DNA of 64,000 nt from Labrys okinawensis (GTDB lineage: Bacteria > Pseudomonadota > Alphaproteobacteria > Rhizobiales > Labraceae), in assembly GCF_002982075.1 (NCBI RefSeq), contig NZ_PUEJ01000006.1, forward strand, positions 124,001 to 188,000. The letters run 5' to 3'. The notes under the pieces were generated by a model. The model saw only the letters and a program-made list of their open reading frames with translations. It was not told where the DNA came from and made no database searches. Shown here piece by piece: positions 51,101-60,166 of the stretch (within the stretch, counting starts at the first letter, position 1; each line of letters opens with the position of its first letter). The translations under genes and the position numbers were made by a program.

Positions 51101-51874
51101 ATGCAGGATCTGGCCGGAAAACGGGCAATCGTAACCGGGGGCGCCTCCGGCATCGGCGCAACCATCGCCCGCCACCTGGCCGGCCTGGGCGTTAGGATCG
51201 CCGTGGCCGACCTCGATGACAAGCGAGCCTCGGAACTGGCGGCGAGCCTGGGCGGCGACCATTGCGGCATCGCCATCGACGTCCGCAAGCGCAACTCCGT
51301 CGAGGCGGCCTTTGCCGCGATCGTTCAGGACTGGGGCGGCTACGACCTCTTGATCGGCAATGCCGGCGTCTCGACCATGAACAAGGTGGTCGATCTCACC
51401 GACGAGGAATGGGACTTCAATTTCGACGTCAACATCCGCGGCGTCTTCCTGACCAACCAGGCCGCCGTCCGCCATTTCCTCGCAGCGGGCCGCAAGGGTG
51501 TGATCGTCAATACCGCCTCGCTGGCCGGCAAGGTCGGCGCCCCGCTCCTGGCGCACTACTCGGCCAGCAAATTCGCCGTGGTCGGCTGGACCCAGGCGAT
51601 CGCCCGCGAGATGGCGCCGCACGGCATCCGCGTCAACTGCGTCTGCCCGGGCTTCGTTCGTACCTCGATGCAGGAGCGCGAGATCGAATGGGAAGCCAAG
51701 CTGCGCGGCATCACGCCGGAGGCCGTGACCGCCGATTATATCGCGCAGACTCCGCTCGGACGCATCGAGACGCCCGAAGATATCGCCCCTCTCGTCGCCT
51801 TTCTCGCCTCGGAGGGCGCAGGCTTCATGACCGGCCAGGCCGTGAACGTCACCGGCGGCGTCTATATGGGCTGA
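51101..51874 (+). CDS. Short-chain dehydrogenase/reductase
   Basis: A 257-residue NAD(P)-dependent oxidoreductase of the classical SDR family. The cofactor motif is TGGASGIG near residue 13, with NAG at GNAGVSTMN, catalytic Ser in NTASLAG, and YSASK for the Tyr/Lys pair. Asp at the end of the second strand (VADLDD) favours NAD(H). Context suggests a sugar or polyol dehydrogenase. The ATG at 51101 is preferred over upstream in-frame options; it is preceded by GCGGGA. It is divergent from the DeoR operon. Confidence 0.92.
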   Translation: MQDLAGKRAIVTGGASGIGATIARHLAGLGVRIAVADLDDKRASELAASLGGDHCGIAIDVRKRNSVEAAFAAIVQDWGGYDLLIGNAGVSTMNKVVDLTDEEWDFNFDVNIRGVFLTNQAAVRHFLAAGRKGVIVNTASLAGKVGAPLLAHYSASKFAVVGWTQAIAREMAPHGIRVNCVCPGFVRTSMQEREIEWEAKLRGITPEAVTADYIAQTPLGRIETPEDIAPLVAFLASEGAGFMTGQAVNVTGGVYMG

Positions 51875-51881
51875 TCCGCCG

Positions 51882-53153
51882 TCACAGCGCGAAATGCAGC
51901 AACTCAGAAAGAATCAGGCCGGCGGCTCCCTTGAGCGCCGCCCGGTCTTCGAGGTCCCCCATGACGAGTTGGATATCGTTGCCAGGACGCCAGGGTACGA
52001 GGTCGCGCACATGAGCGGCGATCGCCTCCAGCAGGGCCGTCCCCGCGCCGGCGACATCGCCATGCAGCACGAAGAAATTCGGCGCCATGGTCTGCTGCAG
52101 ATTGGCGATTCCGATCGCGATGTTGCGGGCATAGAGATCGAGGAGGCCGGCCGCCGCGCTCCCCTCCTCGGCCGCCAGCACGGCGAGGCTGCGCGAATCC
52201 ATGATTTCGGCCGAAGAAAGATGACGTTGCCGGGCCTCGCGGCGCAGCCAGCCCAGGGTGGCGATCGTCTCCCAGCAGCCCCTGCGCCCGCAGCGGCAGG
52301 CCGCCCCGTCCACCTGCACGAAGGTATGGCCGAGTTCCCCGCCCGCGCCGGCCGGCCCGCGATAGAGATGGCCGTCCAGGAAAATGGCGCCTCCCAGCAC
52401 GTCCCCGGTATAGATGACCGCGAAATTGCGCTTGCCGCGCCCGATACCGAACCAGCGGTCGCCGACCAGCAAGGCCCGGGGATGGTGGTCGACCCGCACG
52501 GGCAGGCCGAAGCGGCGCGCCAAAGCGGGGCCGAGCGGGAAGCCGTCGAGCAGCGGCGCCAGATTGACCGCGACGATCGTGCCGCTGTCGGTGTCGATCA
52601 TGCCGCCGGCCGCCACGCCGATGCCGAGGGGCGGACGATGGGCGAGATCGAGGACCTGTCCCACACAGCCGAACAGAATGTCGATCAGGGGCTCCACCGT
52701 CGCGGCCCCGTCGGGGAAGGCCGCCCGGACCTCCGCGGTTATGGTGCCGTCCAGCGAGACCAGGCAGCAATGCACGCCGTCATGCATGAGCAGGACCGCG
52801 CAGATCGGCGCGGCATCCTCGGCGAACCAGACCGGCCGCGCCGGCTTGCCGCCTCCCTCCTTCGAGGGCAGCGGCTCGCCCTCCACCAGGATGCCCTGGT
52901 CGATCAAGGGCTGGATGATGCCGGTGATGGTGGCGCGGTTCACGCCGACATGCCGGGCGAGTTCCGCGCGGCTGGTCGGGCCGAGATCGAACAGGACCTG
53001 CAGCACGCGGCCGCGATTGGCCAGCCCGATGGAGGTCGAGGAAATCAGGCCCTGCCGGCGGGCTTCGAGGCGCGGCGTGTCGTCGAAAAGATCGTTCAGC
53101 GCGGCGAGGCCGCCGCGTTCGCCATCGGACGAAAACCTATCATCGGACGCCAT
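51882..53153 (-). CDS. ROK family transcriptional regulator (NagC/XylR-type)
   Basis: A 423-residue repressor with an N-terminal winged HTH (RGRVLQVLFDLGPTSRAELARHVGVNRATITGIIQPLIDQG) and a C-terminal ROK sugar-kinase-like domain. The ROK zinc motif CRCGRRGCWE and GHTFVQVDG are present. The ATG at 53153 is preferred over 53186. It is divergent from the ABC receptor gene at 53573 and is its likely regulator. Confidence 0.92.
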   Translation of the reverse strand: MASDDRFSSDGERGGLAALNDLFDDTPRLEARRQGLISSTSIGLANRGRVLQVLFDLGPTSRAELARHVGVNRATITGIIQPLIDQGILVEGEPLPSKEGGGKPARPVWFAEDAAPICAVLLMHDGVHCCLVSLDGTITAEVRAAFPDGAATVEPLIDILFGCVGQVLDLAHRPPLGIGVAAGGMIDTDSGTIVAVNLAPLLDGFPLGPALARRFGLPVRVDHHPRALLVGDRWFGIGRGKRNFAVIYTGDVLGGAIFLDGHLYRGPAGAGGELGHTFVQVDGAACRCGRRGCWETIATLGWLRREARQRHLSSAEIMDSRSLAVLAAEEGSAAAGLLDLYARNIAIGIANLQQTMAPNFFVLHGDVAGAGTALLEAIAAHVRDLVPWRPGNDIQLVMGDLEDRAALKGAAGLILSELLHFAL

Positions 53154-53186
53154 GACTACCCGTCCCGGACTGAAAAGCCACGGCAC

Positions 53187-53572
53187 GCACGGTCGCCGCG
53201 GAAGAGAATCGCTTGCCCATTCTTAGAACCGGCGCGTCGGAATGTCCTCCAATACGTCGCCTTCCGCCGAGTGGGCGTGGTTGGCGTGCGACCTCCGAAT
53301 GGACATGTCGGCCGGAGGTCGACACTCCGACCATAACAGTTCACCTTGACGATACAGTTAGTTTGTGTGAGCATCAAACATATTAGAGAGAAACCGGCGA
53401 GATTCAACAACCCGGTCGTCAGAGAGGTGCCGGTCCAGACACCTCCAACTGGTTCGAGGCCCGACAATCGGCCGATGCCGGCGAGCGGCTCCTGCCGCGC
53501 CGCGCTTCGGATCCTCACGACAATAACAACAAGAACTGCACCATCAGACCGACATCAGAGGAGAGAACGAGC
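53187..53572. promoter_or_regulatory. ROK-ABC importer divergent control region
   Basis: No gene is supported. GTTTG-n9-CAAAC (53362-53380) is an inverted repeat in the AT-richer centre of the region (53340-53400), a plausible ROK operator. Near 53300, CGGAG/CTCCG repeats around GGTCGACA form a small palindrome. The receptor gene has AGAGGAGAG before its start. Confidence 0.4.
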
Positions 53573-55009
53573 ATGGTTACGACACCCGAAATCTCGCGCC
53601 GCGCCTTGCTTCGCAGCACGGCCGCCCTTGCGGGCGCCGCCGCCCTGGGCCTGAATGCCGGGCGGGCCGCCGCGCAGGGCAAGACCTTGCGCGTGCTGCT
53701 GGCGGGCGATCCCTTCTACTATGCCATCCAGGGCCTGGCCGACCAGTTCAAGCAGGAGACCGGCATCGAGCTGCAGATCGAGAGCATCTCGCTGGAAGCC
53801 CTGCAGGCCCGCCTCACCTCGTCCTTCATCTCCAACCAGCCGGACGCCGACGTCATCTCCGTCGACCAGATGTGGCTCGGCCAATATCTGGAGAGCCGCT
53901 GGATCCTGCCGCTCAACGACTTCATCAAGGCGGACAAGGACACCGACATCAAGGACTTCGTCCCGGAGGTCCTCTACTCCATGAACACCTGGCGCGGGCA
54001 GGTCGGCACGCTGCCGGTGGCGACCTATGGCCAGTGCGTGCTCTACCGCAAGGACTTCGTCGACGCCGCCGGCGTGAAGATCCCCGAGGACGGCTCCTGG
54101 AGCTGGAGCGACTATCTCGACATCGTCAAGAAGCTCAACGGCAAGGAATTCGACGGCAAGAAGATGGCGGGCACCGTGCTCGCCGGCCAGCAGCCCGCGC
54201 CCATCGTGCACATGTACACCCAACTGGCCGCCAGCTCCGGCGTGCGCTGGTTCAAGCAGTTCCCCACCGGCCAGTGGGATTTCACCCCCACCATCAACAC
54301 GCCGGAGAATGTCGAGGCTCTCAAGCTCTTCCTCGAGCTCTACAAGAACTCCCCGCCCGAGGCGATCGGCTACAACTGGTTCGATGCCGGTATGCGTTTC
54401 GCGAAGGGCGATGTCGGTATGTTCTACTGGTGGACGCCCTATTCCTATCTCTGCCGCAAGGACGGCTACATGTCCGGCAAGGATTCGGTAGTGGCCGACA
54501 AGCTCGGCATCACCCGCCTGCCCCGCTCGCCCGGCAAGGACCAGGTGGTCTCGATCGGCGGCCACAGCCTCGGCATCCCCTCCAATACCGCCAACAAGGA
54601 TGGGGCCTGGAAGTTCATCAAATGGGCAACCTCGGCCAAGACGCAGAAGGCCATGGCGCTCTACACCAAATATGGCCACCAGTTCTCCGACTTCGCCCGC
54701 CCCTCGCTCTACGAGGATGCCGATCTGCTGAAGATCTATCCCTATCTGCCCGCCCAGATCGCCGATCTCAAGCGCGGCAACGGCAAGATCGTGCGCCCGC
54801 CCTGCCCCGTCTACACCACGCTCGAAGGCATTTACGGCCTCAACCTCAACAAGGTGCTGTCGGGCGACACCGCGCCGGATGCCGCGTTGAAGGACACCGT
54901 GTCCTTCTTCTCCAACATCCTGACCGGCAATTTCCTCATTCCCTACAAGCAGCCCACCTATGACGACACGCTCGACGCGACCAAGGCCCTGATCGCCTCG
55001 CTCGCGTGA
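53573..55009 (+). CDS. Sugar ABC transporter substrate-binding protein, Tat-exported
   Basis: A 478-residue family-1 receptor. The N-terminus EISRRALLRSTAALAGAAAL has a twin-arginine signal (SRRALL), so it is probably exported folded. The mature protein opens LRVLLAGDPFYYAIQGLADQFKQ, and the carbohydrate-binding lobe includes MRFAKGDVGMFYWWTPYSYL. It starts the operon receptor-permease-permease-oxidoreductase-ATPase. A 233-bp gap with a repeat separates it from the permease, possibly lowering downstream expression. Confidence 0.92.
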   Translation: MVTTPEISRRALLRSTAALAGAAALGLNAGRAAAQGKTLRVLLAGDPFYYAIQGLADQFKQETGIELQIESISLEALQARLTSSFISNQPDADVISVDQMWLGQYLESRWILPLNDFIKADKDTDIKDFVPEVLYSMNTWRGQVGTLPVATYGQCVLYRKDFVDAAGVKIPEDGSWSWSDYLDIVKKLNGKEFDGKKMAGTVLAGQQPAPIVHMYTQLAASSGVRWFKQFPTGQWDFTPTINTPENVEALKLFLELYKNSPPEAIGYNWFDAGMRFAKGDVGMFYWWTPYSYLCRKDGYMSGKDSVVADKLGITRLPRSPGKDQVVSIGGHSLGIPSNTANKDGAWKFIKWATSAKTQKAMALYTKYGHQFSDFARPSLYEDADLLKIYPYLPAQIADLKRGNGKIVRPPCPVYTTLEGIYGLNLNKVLSGDTAPDAALKDTVSFFSNILTGNFLIPYKQPTYDDTLDATKALIASLA

Positions 55010-55096
55010 GAGTGGGCACGGCCCGCCGGGTCTCCCACCGCGCGGGCCGTGCCGTTTTCATGATGGGGGGCCGTGGTCTTCGGACAGCTTTGTGCT

Positions 55097-55199
55097 GCCC
55101 CTCACCCCTCGCACTTGCAAAGCGGCACGGTTGTCGCCTCGCGCGACGACTGCCACTCCCTCGCCCCGTTCTTACGGGGAGAGGGTAAGGGTGAGGGGC
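55097..55199. repeat. Inverted repeat between receptor and permease genes
   Basis: Outer arms GCCCCTCACCC (55097-55107) and GGGTGAGGGGC (55189-55199) enclose CCCGTTCTTACGGGGAG...GGTAAGG, which is also present, inverted, at 33941-33997. Located between genes of an ABC operon, where such structures often stabilise the upstream receptor mRNA. Confidence 0.6.
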
Positions 55200-55242
55200 T
55201 GCGCGGCGCTTGAAAATTAGCGATACCAGCGAGGGCAATGCC

Positions 55243-56160
55243 ATGACCATCGCCGAAACATCAGCCATCCCGGCCCGGCCGAAGCGCCGGGTGCCGGCCT
55301 TTCTGCCCTATCTCCTGATCAGCCCCTCGATCATCCTGCTGCTGGCCCTGATCGCCTTCCCGCTGCTCTTCGCGCTCAAGAACAGCTTCTATTTCTGGAA
55401 CCTGCAGATGAGCCCGGTGCCGATGGGCTATATCGGCGGCGGCAATTACGAGATGGCGTTCTCCAATTCCTTCTTCCTGGGCGCCCTCAAGAACACCCTG
55501 CTGCTCACCTTGGTGGGCACCGCCATCGAGTTCTGCCTGGGCCTGGCCATCGCGCTCCTGCTGGTGAAGAAGCTGCCCGGGCTCAATCTCGCCCGCGCCT
55601 TGCTGATCATGCCGACCACCATCGCCCCGATCGTGGTCGGCTTCCTCTTCCGCTACATGTACGATCCCAATGGCGGCCTGATCCCCTGGATGCTGTCCTC
55701 GGCCGGCATCCCGCTGCCGGCGCAGGGCCTGCTCGGCTCCGGCAGCACCGCGCTCTGGGCCATCCTGTTCGCCGACATCTGGCAGTGGACGCCGTTCTTC
55801 GCCATCGTGCTCTATGCCGGCCTGCTTTCGGTGCCGCCCGACATCATCGAGGCCGCGCGCCTCGACAAGACCTCGCCCTGGGCGATGCTGGTACGCATCA
55901 AGCTGCCGCTGATCCGCAAGACGGCGCTGATCGTGGTGATGCTGCGCTTCATGCAGCTGTTCAACACCTTCGACCTCGTGCTGGTGTTGACCAAGGGCGG
56001 GCCGGGATCCTCCACCCGAACGCTCGGCTACAGCCTCTATCAGCAGGGCCTCGTCGACTTCAACATCGGGCTCTCCAGCGCCATGACCTGGATGATGGTT
56101 GTCATCGTCAACGCCATCATCGGCCTGTTCGTCTTCTTCGCCTTCAAAGACCTGGACTAG
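55243..56160 (+). CDS. Sugar ABC transporter permease (MalF-like)
   Basis: A 305-residue permease with six helices. The family N-terminal block FLPYLLISPSIILLLALIAFPL and EAA loop PDIIEAARLDKTSPWAMLVRIKLPLIR are clear. The ATG at 55243 with GAGGG upstream is chosen over a TTG at 55210. The second permease starts 12 bp after the stop. Confidence 0.93.
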   Translation: MTIAETSAIPARPKRRVPAFLPYLLISPSIILLLALIAFPLLFALKNSFYFWNLQMSPVPMGYIGGGNYEMAFSNSFFLGALKNTLLLTLVGTAIEFCLGLAIALLLVKKLPGLNLARALLIMPTTIAPIVVGFLFRYMYDPNGGLIPWMLSSAGIPLPAQGLLGSGSTALWAILFADIWQWTPFFAIVLYAGLLSVPPDIIEAARLDKTSPWAMLVRIKLPLIRKTALIVVMLRFMQLFNTFDLVLVLTKGGPGSSTRTLGYSLYQQGLVDFNIGLSSAMTWMMVVIVNAIIGLFVFFAFKDLD

Positions 56161-56172
56161 GAGGAGCCGACC

Positions 56173-57006
56173 ATGCGCAAGGGCAAGAAACTGGCCGGCA
56201 CCGCGATAAGCTATGCGCTCACTTTGCTGCTGCTCGCCTTCTTCATCGGTCCGATCCTGTGGTTCGCTTTGTTGGCGATCCGCCCCTCCGACACCTTCTT
56301 CACCATGCCGCCGGTGCTGGCCTTCAAGCCGGACTGGACCTCGCTGCACTACACCTTCGGCAATCCGGGCAACAACCTGCCCCAGCTCGTCAACAGCCTG
56401 ATCGTCGCCGTCGGCGCCGTGCTCCTGAACCTGCCCTTCTCGCTGCCGGCGGCCTACGCCCTGTCACGCTTCCGCATCCGCGGCCGCAAGAACATCATGC
56501 TCTGGTATCTCGGCCTCTTGATGGCCCCGCCGGTGGCGTTCCTGATCCCTTATTCGATCCTGGCGAGCTCGGTGGGCCTGAAAGGCAGCTATTTCTCCAT
56601 GATCCTGATCATGCAGACGCTGACCATCCCCTTCTCGATCTGGCTGATGAAGAGCTTCATCGACGAGGTGCCGGTGGAGATCGAGGAAGCGGCGCGCGTC
56701 GACGGCGCCAAGACGCCAGCCATCGTGCTCAAGATCGTGCTGCCTCTGGTGCGCCCCGGCATCATCGTCACCTCGATGTTCGCCTTCGTCTTCGCCTGGA
56801 ACAACGCCGCCTTTCCCCTGGTGCTGGCCAACCGGGCGACGGCGACCCTGCCGGTCGGCACGCTGCAATATTTCGGCACGGCCGGCGTGACCTGGGGCTT
56901 CATCGGCGCCGCGGCGCTGGCCGCCATGCTGCCGCCGATGATCATCTTCCTCGCGCTCGACCGCTATGTCGTGCGCGGCCTCACCTTCGGTTCTGTCAAA
57001 GGATAA
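56173..57006 (+). CDS. Sugar ABC transporter permease (MalG-like)
   Basis: A 277-residue permease with coupling loop VEIEEAARVDGAKTPAIVLKIVLPLVRPG and the usual APPVAFLIPY segment after the third helix. It pairs with the preceding MalF-like protein. An AGGAGG spans the end of the previous gene just upstream of its ATG, giving a strong ribosome site. The oxidoreductase gene follows 6 bp after the stop. Confidence 0.93.
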   Translation: MRKGKKLAGTAISYALTLLLLAFFIGPILWFALLAIRPSDTFFTMPPVLAFKPDWTSLHYTFGNPGNNLPQLVNSLIVAVGAVLLNLPFSLPAAYALSRFRIRGRKNIMLWYLGLLMAPPVAFLIPYSILASSVGLKGSYFSMILIMQTLTIPFSIWLMKSFIDEVPVEIEEAARVDGAKTPAIVLKIVLPLVRPGIIVTSMFAFVFAWNNAAFPLVLANRATATLPVGTLQYFGTAGVTWGFIGAAALAAMLPPMIIFLALDRYVVRGLTFGSVKG

Positions 57007-57012
57007 TTGTTG

Positions 57013-58053
57013 ATGTCTACCCTCAAATCCGCCCGTTTCGGTGTCGTCGGCGCCGGCCTGTGGGGCTCCTTCCACTGCAAGACGCTGAATGCCATTCCCG
57101 GCGCCGAGCTTGCAGCGGTGTGCGATCTCAATCCGGAACGGGCCGCAGAGATGCAGCGCCAGTTCGGAGCCAAGAAGGTCTATCAGGACTTCCGCGCCCT
57201 CATCGCCGATCCCGATGTCGAGGCGGTGACGGTGGCAACGCCCGACTTCGCCCATGCCGAAATCGTGCTGGCGGCCATCGAGGCCGGCAAGCATGTCATG
57301 AGCGAAAAGCCGCTGGCGACCACGCTCGCCGAAGCCGAGACCATCGCCGAAGCCGCCGCCAGAAGCGGGGTCAAGGTGATGGTGGACTTCCACAACCGCG
57401 TCAATCCGGCCGTCCACACCGCTAGGGAGACGATCGCCCAAGGCGAGATCGGTAAGCCGCTGCATGCCTCGGCCCGGCTCTCCAACACCGTCTTCGTGCC
57501 CTTCGAGCTCTTGTCCTGGGCCAGCCGCTCCTCTGCCTTGTGGTTCCTGGGCAGCCATGCGGTCGATGCGCTCTGCTTCATGCTGGATGCCGATGTCGTC
57601 AAGGTGCAGGCAATGGCGCGCCGCGGCCATCTCGCAGCCCAGGGCGTCGACACCGCCGATGTCCATATCTCGCTGCTCGAATTCGACAATGGCGCCGTCG
57701 CTACGCTGGAGAACAGCTGGGTGCTGCCGCGTGACCTGCCGCTGGTCTTCGACTTCAGGGCCGAGATCGTCGGCGAAAAGGGCTCGCTGCAGCTCGACAC
57801 AGCCCAGAACGGCGCCTTCCGCAAATATGCCGGCGCCGGTCTCAAGACCGCCGACCTGCTCGGGGTGACGCCTGCCGCCGGCGGTCGCATCGGCGGCTTC
57901 GTGATGGAGGCCATCGCCCGCTTCGTCGATGCTGTCACCACCGGCACCGCCGTGCTGGCCGATGCCACCGATGGCCTCAAGGTCACGCGCGTGCTCGCGG
58001 CCATCGAGCAGGCCGCCGCCAGCGGCAAGGCGGTGACGCTGGCGAAAGCCTGA
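57013..58053 (+). CDS. Gfo/Idh/MocA family oxidoreductase
   Basis: A 346-residue NAD(P)-dependent sugar or inositol dehydrogenase-like protein. The Rossmann motif FGVVGAGLWGSFH is at the N-terminus and the catalytic-type EKPLATT (Lys) at about residue 98. The C-terminal alpha/beta domain contains LWFLGSHAVDALCFM with a conserved Asp/His pair. Sitting between permease and ATPase genes, it probably oxidises the imported sugar or polyol. Start at ATG 57013, after two in-frame TTG codons. Confidence 0.9.
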   Translation: MSTLKSARFGVVGAGLWGSFHCKTLNAIPGAELAAVCDLNPERAAEMQRQFGAKKVYQDFRALIADPDVEAVTVATPDFAHAEIVLAAIEAGKHVMSEKPLATTLAEAETIAEAAARSGVKVMVDFHNRVNPAVHTARETIAQGEIGKPLHASARLSNTVFVPFELLSWASRSSALWFLGSHAVDALCFMLDADVVKVQAMARRGHLAAQGVDTADVHISLLEFDNGAVATLENSWVLPRDLPLVFDFRAEIVGEKGSLQLDTAQNGAFRKYAGAGLKTADLLGVTPAAGGRIGGFVMEAIARFVDAVTTGTAVLADATDGLKVTRVLAAIEQAAASGKAVTLAKA

Positions 58054-58059
58054 CCGATA

Positions 58060-58106
58060 CCTCCCCTCGAGGGGGAGGGGCGGCCCAAAGGGCCGGGGTG
58101 GGGTGA
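58060..58106. repeat. GC-rich hairpin repeat
   Basis: CCTCCCC-TCGA-GGGGGAGG is followed by GGCCC-AAA-GGGCC and GGGGTGGGG. This is a double hairpin of the kind scattered through alphaproteobacterial genomes. It lies between the oxidoreductase and ATPase genes. A second hairpin, GCACTTCC-AAGA-GGAAGTGC, lies near 58196-58215. Confidence 0.6.
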
Positions 58107-58267
58107 GAACCGCCACCTTGGCAATCAATGAGATCGAGATCGATGCAGCTCAGTCGCGCAAACACCCCACACCGACGCTTCGCGTCGACCCCAGGCACTT
58201 CCAAGAGGAAGTGCCGATACCTCAAGGGAAGGGTGGAGGTCGCGTCCACCCCAAAGGCAGGTGCTTG

Positions 58268-59452
58268 ATGGCAACTCTCTCCTTCAAATCCGTCGGTAAA
58301 CGCTTCCCGGATGGCACGCTGGCGCTCGCCAATGTCGATCTCGATGTCAGGGACGGCGAATTCCTGGTGCTGGTCGGCCCTTCGGGATGCGGCAAGTCGA
58401 CCCTGCTGCGCAGCGCGGCCGGTCTGGAGGACCTGTCGCAAGGCCAGGTGCTGATCGGCGGGCGCGACGTCACCAATGCCGACCCCGGCGACCGGGATGT
58501 CGCCATGGTCTTCCAGAACTATGCGCTCTACCCGCATATGGACGTCTATGAGAACATGGCGTTCGGCCTCGGCCAGCGCAAAGTGCCGCCGGCAGTGATC
58601 AGGGAAAAGGTGGAAAAGGCCGCCCGCATCCTCGACCTCTCCCATCTGCTCAAGCGCAAGCCCGGGGCCCTGTCCGGCGGCCAGCGCCAGCGCGTCGCCA
58701 TGGGCCGGGCCATCGTGCGCGACCCGCAATGCTTCCTGATGGACGAACCGCTCTCCAATCTCGACGCCAAGCTGCGCGTGCAGATGCGGGCCGAATTGAA
58801 GCTGCTGAACGCCCAGCTCGGCGTCACCACGCTTTATGTCACGCATGACCAGGTGGAGGCGATGACCATGGGCGACCGCGTCGCCGTGCTGCGCCCGGTG
58901 ACGAAGGAGGGCGAGAGCAATCTTCAGCAATGCGCCCCGCCGCGCGAACTCTATGAGAATCCGGTCAATCTGTTCGTCGCCGGTTTCATCGGCTCGCCGG
59001 CCATGAACTTCCTCAGTGTGCGCCTCGGCGAGGAGGCCGGCGCCGCCTTCGCGGCGATCGCCGGCACCGCGCTGCGCCTGCCTCTCCCGGCTGGGTTGCT
59101 TCAGGCCAATGCCGGTCTCGCCGCCTTCAAGGGGCGCGACGTCATTCTCGGCCTGCGGCCCGAGAGTTTCCGCCTGCCGGTTCCGGCCGGGGAAGGCCTG
59201 TCCTGCGAGGTGCTGCTCACCGAGATGACGGGGGCGGATGCCTATGTCTTCTTCGACCTGCCCGCCGCGTCGGCGGTGGCCGGGACCGGGCGGCTCGCGA
59301 CCGGATCGGAAGCGGGCGCCGGCGCGGCCAACCGCATCACCGCGCGGGTTGAGCCGGCCCGCCTGCCCGAACGCGGCGACCATATCGAGATCGGCGTCGA
59401 CATGGGCCAGGCCCGCTTCTTCGCGCCCGACACCGGCCTTGCCCTGAGATAG
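58268..59452 (+). CDS. Sugar ABC transporter ATP-binding protein (UgpC/MalK-like)
   Basis: A 394-residue ATPase: Walker A GPSGCGKST, AMVFQNYALYPHMDVYENMAF (Q-loop), LSGGQRQRVAMGRAIV, Walker B CFLMDEPLSNLD and YVTHDQVEAMTMGDR. The C-terminal regulatory domain (from about residue 235) is long, with LRPESFRLP and a TOBE region. The ATG at 58268 is chosen, as homology begins at LSFKSVGKRF; the open frame upstream is spurious. It energises the permease pair at 55243-57006. Confidence 0.94.
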   Translation: MATLSFKSVGKRFPDGTLALANVDLDVRDGEFLVLVGPSGCGKSTLLRSAAGLEDLSQGQVLIGGRDVTNADPGDRDVAMVFQNYALYPHMDVYENMAFGLGQRKVPPAVIREKVEKAARILDLSHLLKRKPGALSGGQRQRVAMGRAIVRDPQCFLMDEPLSNLDAKLRVQMRAELKLLNAQLGVTTLYVTHDQVEAMTMGDRVAVLRPVTKEGESNLQQCAPPRELYENPVNLFVAGFIGSPAMNFLSVRLGEEAGAAFAAIAGTALRLPLPAGLLQANAGLAAFKGRDVILGLRPESFRLPVPAGEGLSCEVLLTEMTGADAYVFFDLPAASAVAGTGRLATGSEAGAGAANRITARVEPARLPERGDHIEIGVDMGQARFFAPDTGLALR

Positions 59453-59623
59453 GAGCCCGGCTCAGGCGTCTTCGAAAGCCAGCTCGGCTGCCGCCACCAG
59501 CCGCAGGAAGCCGAATGCTGCGGTCCGGCCGGCGTGCAAGATCGCAAGGACGCGGATCGTGTGGAGTTGCACAAATGAAGCAAGCCGTTCGATTATGATC
59601 CCTGGCGGCAGCAGGGGGATGAC

Positions 59624-60163
59624 ATGGCCCATTCAAGCGAGACCATGACGGCGACGAGGCAGGTGCAGGATGGGCCGCGCGGCATCGGCGGCTGGATGAT
59701 CCTGCCGATCATCGGCCTCATCCTGACGGTCGGGCTGACCGTCTACAACCTCTATGGCGTGGTCGAGGAATGGGAAGGCATCAAGGCGATTGTCGCCGGC
59801 ACGAATGACACGGCCATTGCCCTGCGGTTGCCCGTAGCGGCATCGTCCGGCTTCGCACTGATCACAATCGGCGTCGCTCTCGCCTGCTTGTTTTCTATCT
59901 TCACGCATTCGCCGCGCGTGCCGTGGCTGATGACTATTTTCTATATCCTCGTCATCGCCGCCACCGTGGTGGAGATATTGGTCGATTATCGCGTCGTGGC
60001 TCTCACCGGAGGATCGACCGATCCGAAGAATTGGGGGGAACTCACCAAGGTCATCGTCGCGGCCGCGATCTGGATCCCCTATTTCCATCGCTCGCGCCGC
60101 GTCGCCAACACCTTCCGCACGCGGGAGGCCGCCGTCGACCGCAGGATCGGCGAGATTTTCTGA
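59624..60163 (+). CDS. DUF2569 membrane protein, paralogue 2
   Basis: A 179-residue protein with four hydrophobic segments. GIGGWMILPIIGLI near residues 20-34 is the DUF2569 start, and HRSRRVANTFRTREAAVDRRIGEIF at the end matches the paralogue at 42309. Length is identical to paralogue 1. AGGGGGA lies upstream of its ATG. Function unknown; it converges with the PfkB gene 3 bp away. Confidence 0.8.
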   Translation: MAHSSETMTATRQVQDGPRGIGGWMILPIIGLILTVGLTVYNLYGVVEEWEGIKAIVAGTNDTAIALRLPVAASSGFALITIGVALACLFSIFTHSPRVPWLMTIFYILVIAATVVEILVDYRVVALTGGSTDPKNWGELTKVIVAAAIWIPYFHRSRRVANTFRTREAAVDRRIGEIF

Positions 60164-60166
60164 CCC

